A DNA stretch of 8,347 bases from an uncultured Prevotella sp. (lineage in GTDB: Bacteria > Bacteroidota > Bacteroidia > Bacteroidales > Bacteroidaceae). Positions 1-6,494 of the stretch are shown here, piece after piece. The notes beneath the pieces are model-generated. The model searched no databases, was not told where the DNA came from, and saw only the letters and a list, made by a program, of their open reading frames with translations. The position numbers and the translations under genes were made by a program. The stretch lies in the NCBI GenBank assembly GCA_902477645.1, contig CABSIA010000134.1:1-8347 (forward strand). The letters run 5' to 3'. The number at the start of each line of letters is the position of its first letter. Within the stretch, counting starts at the first letter, position 1.

Positions 1-2477
1 TCCTCTTTCTGTATGCTGCCTGTGAGCTTGAATTTTTCCATAAGGCGTGTAGACAGCCTGGCCTGCGTTTTCTCGAAGAGCTTCACCATCTCGCCGGCAT
101 TTCCAAAATTCTCGTCTTTGGCATCGACTTTAAGAGCTATGCACTTTGTCAGGGACTCTACAGCCTCTGGCTTTAACGTGTAATTTTTCTTTTTAGCTAT
201 CGATATAAAAATCTGCTGCAGCTGTTCTGCTGTGTAGTCATCGATGTGCATGCGGTGGGTGAAGCGGCGTGAGAGTCCGGGATTTGTGAGCAGGAACTCG
301 TCCATCTGCTTGCGGTATCCGGCACAGATGACGACAAACTTTCCACGGTCATCCTCCATGCGTTTCATCAGCGTCTCAACAGCCTCTACTCCGGCTTTGT
401 CCTGCGAGCCGCCTCCGCCGGGGCTTGGCGGTGCAAGGGTGTAGGCCTCGTCGATGAAGAGTATGCCGCCCATGGCGCTGTCGCATGCCTTCTGCATAAG
501 CTCTGAGCTCTCGTTGGCGAATTTGCTGACAAGGGTGCTGCGGTCGTGTTCACAGACTTTGTCGGAGGGTAGCATGCCGATGGACTTGAACACCTCGCCA
601 AGCTTGCGGGCTATGGTGGTCTTGCCAGTTCCTGGATTTCCGGTAAGGAGAATGTGGACAGGCGTAAGCTCTGCCGAAGCCACTCCCGCAGCCATGCTCA
701 TGCGGTCGAACTGTATCTTGTTGGCCAGTTCACGCACTTGCTTCTTGATGCTGTCCATGCCGATGAAGGCATCAAGCTCGGCAAGCACCTCGTCAATGTT
801 TTTCTCCTTGTCGTCGCCACCAGAGATGTCAACTTTCTTTATTATGCAATCCTGAATGGCTGCCTGTTGAGGAGCTGTCTGTTGCAGGGCGAAAATGCGC
901 TGCGCCTGTTGCTTTTTCGCCTTGTCGAGCACGTTGCGCACGTCACGGGCGTTGCCAAATTTCGCTGTTCGCATAAGGTACATCTTTTTGAAATAGTTGC
1001 GGGTCCAAGTCTCGTCTTCGGCATCGAGTCTGAGATTGTCGCCACGCAGCATCATCTGTAAGATGTCGTAGAGTTGCTCGCCTGTGTAGTCGTCGAAATG
1101 TATGGTTTCGTTGAAGCGTGAGGCCAATCCAGAGTTGCTCTTCAGGAACTCTCCCATTTCTTTGTCGTAGCCTGCCGCTATGCAGATAAACTCACCACGG
1201 CGGTCTTCCATGAGTTTCAAAAGGCAGTCAATGGCCTCCCGGCCGAAGGTGTCGCTGTCGTTTTGAAGCAGGGTATAGGCCTCGTCAATGAAGAGCACAC
1301 CTCCAATGGCTTTGTTGACTGCAGCCTCCACCATTGGCGCGGTCTGGCCAACGTACGATGCCACAAGCTCTTTTCTCGAGACCTCTACAAGCTGTCCGAC
1401 CTTGAGAACTCCCATAGATGCCATGATGTCGGCAAATATGCGCGCTATGGTGGTTTTTCCGGTTCCGGGATTTCCGAGAAACAGGAAGTGGTCCTTGCAT
1501 CTCACCTCGGTGCCTTTGCGCTCGGCCTCCTGCGACATCATGAGTGTAAGGCTCTGGATTTTCTGGCGTATGCTGTCCACACCGATATACTTGTCGAGCT
1601 GTTTTATTGCCTCGTTGAAGGTTTTCTCTACATATTCTGTGCCCTCAATCTCGTCGGGCAGTATTATGGGCGGTGTGCCGGAGCCTTTCTCCCCGTGCTT
1701 CAGGGCTATGCGCTCGGCAAATTTCTTGGCATAGTATCCGTTGGTGTCGGTATGGTTCTGCCGCTTGTCGTTTCTCACAATGCGCTCCAGTTTCTTGCGG
1801 GCATCATCGCTCAGTGCGAGACCGTAGCCGAGCATAAGCCGCCGTGAGCAAATCTCAACGAGTTCCTCGTATGTGTAGCCGTTAAGATGTAGCACAAGGT
1901 CGAAGCGGTCGCGGATGTTGGGATTGTTTTTCAGATATCCGTCGAGTACAACAGACCAGCCGCAAAGAATTACTATAGGGTCGCCTTTCCATGTCTGCAC
2001 GCCGCTGAAGATGCGGTCGAGGGACGTGGTGTTGGTGTCTTTGCCGTTGGGCAGCAGCTTGTGGACGGCATCGATGCAGAGTATGCCGCCTTTTGCCTTG
2101 GCGAGGTTGGCGTCGAAATCTTTGGCATTGCGGAATGCGTCGAACTCCTCGCTGTTGGAAATGTAGACTGGAGGATGCTTGGTGATGCCTTTTGTCTCGA
2201 AGAGTTTCGGTATTGCCTCTACGAGAATGGTTTTTCCTGTTCCCATCTCTCCGCTGATGATGATGTTTGCTGAGAATGGCTGGCTGACTCCTGTTGTCGC
2301 CATACGGCGCTGGTGCTCGTCGTAGCGTGCCATGAGTGTGGCTATCTGTTTCTTCACGCCGTCCATGCCGACTATGGCGGCAAGCGGACCTGCGTTGTCG
2401 TTGGCCAAAGCAGTGCCGCACCATTTGCAATAGTGTGCCTCGGCTCTATTGGGCTTGTTACATTTTGGACAGTTCAT
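1..2477 (-). CDS. triple AAA+ ATPase, CbxX/CfxQ type, with N-terminal zinc ribbon (3' end cut by window)
   Basis: Reading from ATG at 2477 gives 825 residues with no stop before base 1. A small zinc ribbon comes first (C3-P-K-C6, C17-K-W-C20). AAA1 (about 30-240) has Walker A G-E-M-G-T-G-K82-T but Walker B reads I-L-C-I-D136-A137, so the catalytic Glu is missing. AAA2 (about 290-520) and AAA3 (about 560-825) are close to each other and to CbbX/SpoVK/EccA-type ATPases. Both have Walker A G-N-P-G-T-G-K-T (335-342; 613-620) and Walker B L-F-I-D-E-A-Y-T-L (D398-E399; D676-E677). Arg-finger-like residues lie in A-S-R-F and S-R-R-F after each. AAA2 has an aromatic pore loop Y375-V-G; AAA3 has F653-A-N there. 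CbxX-family proteins usually form hexamers that remodel a partner by threading. The third domain is nearly finished at the edge, so probably only a short tail is missing. It starts 63 bases after the kinase stop; the A/T-rich leader has no Shine-Dalgarno. Confidence 0.93.
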   Translation of the reverse strand, partial: MNCPKCNKPNRAEAHYCKWCGTALANDNAGPLAAIVGMDGVKKQIATLMARYDEHQRRMATTGVSQPFSANIIISGEMGTGKTILVEAIPKLFETKGITKHPPVYISNSEEFDAFRNAKDFDANLAKAKGGILCIDAVHKLLPNGKDTNTTSLDRIFSGVQTWKGDPIVILCGWSVVLDGYLKNNPNIRDRFDLVLHLNGYTYEELVEICSRRLMLGYGLALSDDARKKLERIVRNDKRQNHTDTNGYYAKKFAERIALKHGEKGSGTPPIILPDEIEGTEYVEKTFNEAIKQLDKYIGVDSIRQKIQSLTLMMSQEAERKGTEVRCKDHFLFLGNPGTGKTTIARIFADIMASMGVLKVGQLVEVSRKELVASYVGQTAPMVEAAVNKAIGGVLFIDEAYTLLQNDSDTFGREAIDCLLKLMEDRRGEFICIAAGYDKEMGEFLKSNSGLASRFNETIHFDDYTGEQLYDILQMMLRGDNLRLDAEDETWTRNYFKKMYLMRTAKFGNARDVRNVLDKAKKQQAQRIFALQQTAPQQAAIQDCIIKKVDISGGDDKEKNIDEVLAELDAFIGMDSIKKQVRELANKIQFDRMSMAAGVASAELTPVHILLTGNPGTGKTTIARKLGEVFKSIGMLPSDKVCEHDRSTLVSKFANESSELMQKACDSAMGGILFIDEAYTLAPPSPGGGGSQDKAGVEAVETLMKRMEDDRGKFVVICAGYRKQMDEFLLTNPGLSRRFTHRMHIDDYTAEQLQQIFISIAKKKNYTLKPEAVESLTKCIALKVDAKDENFGNAGEMVKLFEKTQARLSTRLMEKFKLTGSIQKE

Positions 2478-2540
2478 AGATGTATATATTTTAAGTTTCG
2501 GGAAAACCTGTAGGGCTGCTGTGCATAGTGCCCCTATACC
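2478..2540 (-). promoter_or_regulatory. 63-base gap between kinase and AAA+ gene, with a weak inverted repeat
   Basis: This is the largest gap within the cluster. GTAGGG (coding strand, 2544-2539, overlapping the kinase stop) pairs with CCCTAC (2515-2510), and a smaller ATAG/CTAT pair lies inside. No U-run follows the outer stem directly, so it is not a convincing terminator. The 18 bases before the ATG at 2477 are A/T-rich (A-A-A-A-T-A-T-A-T-A-C) and could serve as translation leader. A separate promoter for the ATPase cannot be excluded, but I see no clear TAnnTTTG element. Confidence 0.3.
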
Positions 2541-5500
2541 CTACTCAAAGTGGAAACCGCCTGAGCCTGATGACGATGATGAGGTGGCTGACTCATGGGG
2601 CTTTGAGTTGCCGCTGCCTGCAGGAGCGTCTGTCATCTCCTGGAATTTGAAGCCTCCGCCTCTGTTGTTGCTTGCAGGTTCTGTTTGCTCTTCTGTGCGG
2701 GTTTTCGTGCTTTGGCGGGTGGTTTCGCTGCCATGTCTCTGGCTTGTCTGGCTGCCGCTGTTGTTGGCAGGCTCTTGACTGCTGGCCTTACTTGCAGTGG
2801 ATGGGGAGGTGGAGGATTTTGTCTTTGCTCCCGTCTGTATTGGGGTAGAGGTTGATGTTGAGGTTTCCGTTGTGTTTGCGGGGGGTGTTGCATTTTCGTC
2901 TTTCTTAAGAGTGAAATCAACAGTCTTGCCGCTTGTCTTATTGCTGTAACGGCATGTCATCTCATTGCTCTCGCCGGCTATGGATATGGAGTACACGCCA
3001 TCGAGTATGCCGTTGGTATTAACATCCTCGAGAGTCAGCGTGAGCTCAGAATCTTTCGACCATACTCCAGAGAAATTCTCTTTTGCCAATCGCTTGAACT
3101 TAACAAACATGGTGCCTTCCACCTTGTTGCCCGTAACGCTGCTGATAAAGAGGGTTGCGGGACGTCCCTGGAACTCACCGTTCCAAGAGCCGACAAGCCT
3201 CTTTTCAACGTCTGCCGACGATGTTGCAGCGATTTCGCCAAGTTTTCCGCCATTGAGCAGACCGAGCAGCACGGCAAGCAGTACGCTGGCCACAACTGCC
3301 CACGCTGTTTTCTTGCGTGCTGTCTTAATATTAGCAGACAAATAGGCTTCCTCTGTCTGTGTTGCAAGAGCGGCCGTCGGTGTGAAGTTGCCGATGCTTT
3401 GCGACGAGCGGTAGGCGAAATGCAACGGTGCCACCACAAGCTCGTCGGTACCAAGTACTGCGGTGTTGTCGCCAAGTTTCACGGCAAACAATGTCGACTT
3501 GGCTATCCTCCAGGCATACAGTCCTATTAATCCACCGAGAATATAGCCAGAGTATGGCAATATCCATTTGAGAATGAAATGTAATCCCCAATATACGGCA
3601 AGAGCTGTGATAACTCCCCATATAAGCTCGCCAATACATCCGCCGTCGCCATCGGAAATACCAAACCATGCAATGGTGAAGACTACCACCATAATGCCAA
3701 AGACTGTGGAATTGAACGGCGTGAGAGGGCTTTCTGTAAACGGCAGTCCCGCAAAGATGAAGTAAAGGGCGAAGAAAGCGAGTGGCAAAAGTGCGAGCAC
3801 CACCACCAAAATTCTCATAAAGACAACATTGTTACGTAAGCTCTTCACTCTCTTGACACAATTCTCCGTCTTCTCCACTGCGTCATCAAAGCGTTTTACA
3901 TAATAGTTGCCGCTGTCGATTTTTGCCAGACATCTCAGATATTTCTCTGTCTCAAGCTCGTAGGTGTACTTTGTGCTGAGGTTCAAGTTGGGGTTCTCCT
4001 GGAACAACACGGTGAGGAACTCCTTAAGCGTACCGTCTCTAAGCTCTGCCTGTTTGACCGCTGTCGGCAACTTCTCGACATCGGCAATTGTGGTGACGAA
4101 TTTTCCGTCCTTGGTTTTGTAGGACGGAGTGGCGCCCAGTCCGGCAATACATTTGTATGCGGCTATGAGCTCGTTGTAAGGACCTGGCTTCTTGGTGTTG
4201 TCGCTGCTGTTGAGGTTGAAGCAGTACTGAATGTAATTTTTCGATTTTGAAAGCCCCCGCGCATCAAGATAATACTCAAGCTGACGACCTTTCATCAGAG
4301 CGAAATCTTCGAAGAAAATATAGTTCTTGCTGTTTTTGCCATAGCTGTGCAACAGCCTGTTGAGACGCTCTGCCAGCTGTTTGGGCGTAAACTGGGCATC
4401 CTTAGAGTTGGCGGAGACTATCTTGAAGTTGTAGTCGCAGTTTTTGTTCAGTCTGTAGAGTACGCCCGGCCAGCATTCGGTTTTCCAGTCACTTTTCTTT
4501 ATAAACGCTTCAACCTCGCCGGCTATCATGGCGTTGCGTGTGTATAGCCATTTTATCAGTCCGCCACTTGTTATTTCCCATTTCGAGTCGTCGCTCAGCT
4601 CATTGCCGTAAGCGAGAATGCCGTCTATGGTGTCGGGATAGTAGACTTTTTTATCTTTTGTAGTGATGCGGAACGGCAGCTTGGCATTGAACTCATAGAT
4701 GAAACGCATAAGGTTGTCTTGGGAATTTTTCTCCATTTGCCTGAAAATGCTGTTTGCCCAATCCTTCTCTTTATTAACTTTGAGGTAAATATAGAACTGA
4801 TGGTGAGGGTCTTTAAGCTCTTGTTTGTATTTGTCAAAATTGTAGAGCAGCGAGTGTGCTATCTCGGCAAATGTGTTGCATGGCTTGTTGTTGACATCAG
4901 TAAACGGCAACTCGTCGTTGAGAGTATATATGGCTGCCGCAAGTCCAGCATCCTTGTCGTTGGGGTACCATTCCTCTGTTATCTCGTCGATAGACATTGC
5001 CATTTCTGGGTTGGTAGGCTCAAGCAGTTTCGAGAGTTTTCCGCTATACAGATATTTCTTTGCCAGCTCCTTGTCTTGCATCATGAAACCAGCCAGCTCT
5101 TCGAAAGAGTGCGCCACCTGGTTCTTTGTCCCGTTGAAGACAATATTCATCTCTGTTTTAACTGCGGTATCGGTGTCAGGACACAGGTTCTCACCATTTT
5201 TCCATCTCATTATCTCGGCAAATCCTGCACGTTCGTCATCATCGTGTCGGAGCAAGGCCTTGATAAGCGACAGGGAATGGCTGCTAAGTCCTGACGGCAT
5301 AGGTACCTTGCCAGTGTTCTTCATCTTTATGAGCTGTAGCTCCCTCAGACTACCTATAACCTTTTCGAACTCGTCCTTGCCCATCCACATTCGTATGAGC
5401 GACATGCCAAGTGAATAGAAGTCGGTCTTTATGGAAACTTCTACAGGTTGTCCGTCTATACACAAGTATATTTCCGGAGACGCATATTTCTTTGTTCTGG

Positions 5501-6473
5501 CCTGCGACGCCATGCCTTTGCCATTGGCGTCGTGTGGCACAGCAAGTCCGAAGTCGCCGAGCACAAGGTTCTGCCTCTGCTTGTCGACAAAAAGGAAGTT
5601 TTCGGGCTTTACGTCGAGATGTAAAAAGCCACGCTGATGGCAGAGGTCTATACAGCATGCCATCTGCATGGCAAGCTTTTTCCATTTCTCCTCGTTGCCC
5701 TTTACATCTATCTCAGACAGCATACCGCCCTCACAAAGCTCCATCACCTCATAGTCGCGCTTGTCGTCTGTGTCATCGGGATTAGTCCATACGCCATGCT
5801 GATACAGACGCATAAGTCCTGTCAGCCCCTGAGGAATGTTCTGCACTTTGTCAAGAATGGCGTGGTCTGGATGGATATTGCCGAAATACAGTTTCAGCAT
5901 ATACTTTTTCCCCTTGGCCTCTACCTTCACAAGCTGTGCCTCGCCCGATATCTGAGGTAGATATTCTACGGCTTTCATCTTTTTGCCGTCAAGAACAAAC
6001 TCCTTGACGGCAAAGATTGCTCCCTTACGGTTTTTGTCGTCAATAGCCACGCTTCTTCCCGCCACCGGCCTTGCAGCCTGCGGTTTCTGTTGCCCGCCTG
6101 AGCTTGCGCCGCCTTTCAGTGTGCCGCTTCCCTGACGTATTGTTGAGTTTGCGGTTCCAGCGCTGGCACCATTTCCGCCAGGGCGTATCGTGGAGTCTTG
6201 GCGTATTGTGGAGCTATTATTTCCACCACCTGTTGAGCCGGGGCGAATGGTTGAGCTATTGCCGCCTCCGCCCGTTGAGCCGGGACGTATCGTTGAGCTG
6301 TTGTTGCCTCCGCCCGTTGAGCCGGGACGTATCGTTGAGCTGTTGTTGCCTCCGCCCGTTGAGCCGGGACGGATGGTTGAGCCGTTGTCGCCCCCGCCTG
6401 TTGAGCCTGGACGGATTGTTGAGCCATTGTCGTTGTTGCCCGTCGAGCCAGGGCGTATTGTGCTGTCGTTCAT
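2541..6473 (-). CDS. giant membrane-anchored Ser/Thr protein kinase with STIR repeats
   Basis: A 1310-residue eukaryotic-like kinase, far longer than the usual 500-700 of bacterial STPKs. Residues 4-116 are disordered and hold nine S-T-I-R motifs. The kinase domain (about 165-425) shows Lys194 in Y-M-L-K-L, the catalytic loop H285-L-D287-V-K-P-E-N292, the metal motif D307-F-G, S-P-E334 in the activation segment and T-D351-F-Y-S-L-G. The Gly-rich loop is poor and the Arg of H-R-D is Leu. Residues about 443-850 form roughly five imperfect 80-residue helical repeats. About five membrane segments follow (near 886-909, 922-940, 949-971, 973-991, 1057-1074). Positive charges before the first and fifth put the kinase inside and the C-terminus outside. 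Residues 1090-1190 look beta-rich, with a lipocalin-like G-S-W1097, and 1195-1310 is a Ser/Thr-rich tail. The start at 6473 sits 21 bases after the zinc-ribbon stop. Likely role: autophosphorylating sensor kinase opposed by the upstream PP2C. Confidence 0.93.
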   Translation of the reverse strand: MNDSTIRPGSTGNNDNGSTIRPGSTGGGDNGSTIRPGSTGGGNNSSTIRPGSTGGGNNSSTIRPGSTGGGGNSSTIRPGSTGGGNNSSTIRQDSTIRPGGNGASAGTANSTIRQGSGTLKGGASSGGQQKPQAARPVAGRSVAIDDKNRKGAIFAVKEFVLDGKKMKAVEYLPQISGEAQLVKVEAKGKKYMLKLYFGNIHPDHAILDKVQNIPQGLTGLMRLYQHGVWTNPDDTDDKRDYEVMELCEGGMLSEIDVKGNEEKWKKLAMQMACCIDLCHQRGFLHLDVKPENFLFVDKQRQNLVLGDFGLAVPHDANGKGMASQARTKKYASPEIYLCIDGQPVEVSIKTDFYSLGMSLIRMWMGKDEFEKVIGSLRELQLIKMKNTGKVPMPSGLSSHSLSLIKALLRHDDDERAGFAEIMRWKNGENLCPDTDTAVKTEMNIVFNGTKNQVAHSFEELAGFMMQDKELAKKYLYSGKLSKLLEPTNPEMAMSIDEITEEWYPNDKDAGLAAAIYTLNDELPFTDVNNKPCNTFAEIAHSLLYNFDKYKQELKDPHHQFYIYLKVNKEKDWANSIFRQMEKNSQDNLMRFIYEFNAKLPFRITTKDKKVYYPDTIDGILAYGNELSDDSKWEITSGGLIKWLYTRNAMIAGEVEAFIKKSDWKTECWPGVLYRLNKNCDYNFKIVSANSKDAQFTPKQLAERLNRLLHSYGKNSKNYIFFEDFALMKGRQLEYYLDARGLSKSKNYIQYCFNLNSSDNTKKPGPYNELIAAYKCIAGLGATPSYKTKDGKFVTTIADVEKLPTAVKQAELRDGTLKEFLTVLFQENPNLNLSTKYTYELETEKYLRCLAKIDSGNYYVKRFDDAVEKTENCVKRVKSLRNNVVFMRILVVVLALLPLAFFALYFIFAGLPFTESPLTPFNSTVFGIMVVVFTIAWFGISDGDGGCIGELIWGVITALAVYWGLHFILKWILPYSGYILGGLIGLYAWRIAKSTLFAVKLGDNTAVLGTDELVVAPLHFAYRSSQSIGNFTPTAALATQTEEAYLSANIKTARKKTAWAVVASVLLAVLLGLLNGGKLGEIAATSSADVEKRLVGSWNGEFQGRPATLFISSVTGNKVEGTMFVKFKRLAKENFSGVWSKDSELTLTLEDVNTNGILDGVYSISIAGESNEMTCRYSNKTSGKTVDFTLKKDENATPPANTTETSTSTSTPIQTGAKTKSSTSPSTASKASSQEPANNSGSQTSQRHGSETTRQSTKTRTEEQTEPASNNRGGGFKFQEMTDAPAGSGNSKPHESATSSSSSGSGGFHFE
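3924..5147 (-). repeat. about five imperfect 80-residue repeats inside the kinase
   Basis: Between the catalytic domain and the membrane segments (residues about 443-850) a pattern recurs. It runs: a short polar strand ending in an aromatic or Thr plus F/I-x-x-[LI] (H-S-F-E-E-L-A; N-T-F-A-E-I-A; P-D-T-I-D-G-I; T-P-K-Q-L-A; T-T-I-A-D-V), then a helix, then a [S-G/K-G/D-G]-x-L-x-x-[WFY]-L element (S-G-K-L-S-K-L-L; S-G-G-L-I-K-W-L; K-G-R-Q-L-E-Y-Y-L; D-G-T-L-K-E-F-L), then a helix containing Y-x-[LF]-N. The second copy is the most degenerate. The alignment was made by eye; exact borders are uncertain. Confidence 0.6.
6213..6464 (-). repeat. six 42-bp tandem repeats coding for STIRPGSTGGGNNS-type units
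   Basis: Six consecutive in-frame 42-bp units encode residues 4-87 of the kinase, each a variant of S-T-I-R-P-G-S-T-G-G-G-N-N-S. The third, fourth and sixth units are identical at protein level; the rest differ by one to three residues in the Gly/Asn part, never in S-T-I-R-P-G. Three further S-T-I-R motifs follow with shorter or longer spacing (residues 88, 94 and 110). Neighbouring central units are also almost identical in DNA, indicating recent expansion or homogenisation by slippage or unequal recombination. The copy number may vary between strains without breaking the frame. Confidence 0.95.
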
Positions 6474-6494
6474 TGGTATATTATTTGATTGTTT
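6474..6494 (-). promoter_or_regulatory. 21-base A/T-rich gap before the kinase gene
   Basis: The coding strand reads A-T-C-A-A-A-T-A-A-T-A-T-A-C-C-A immediately before ATG at 6473. No Shine-Dalgarno, promoter or terminator is recognisable; the short gap supports a shared transcript with the zinc-ribbon gene. Confidence 0.35.

Noticed and set aside
1263..1847. Plus-strand open frame of 194 codons opposite the AAA+ gene
   Set aside because: The minus strand here encodes intact AAA2 motifs (Walker A, Walker B, Arg finger); the plus frame shows no recognisable domain and is an antisense shadow.
2478..2540. Intrinsic terminator after the kinase gene
   Set aside because: The stem is only six pairs with a 23-base loop and no U-run follows directly.
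4719..5294. Plus-strand open frame of 191 codons inside the kinase gene
   Set aside because: It lies opposite the helical repeat region of the kinase and resembles no domain I recognise.
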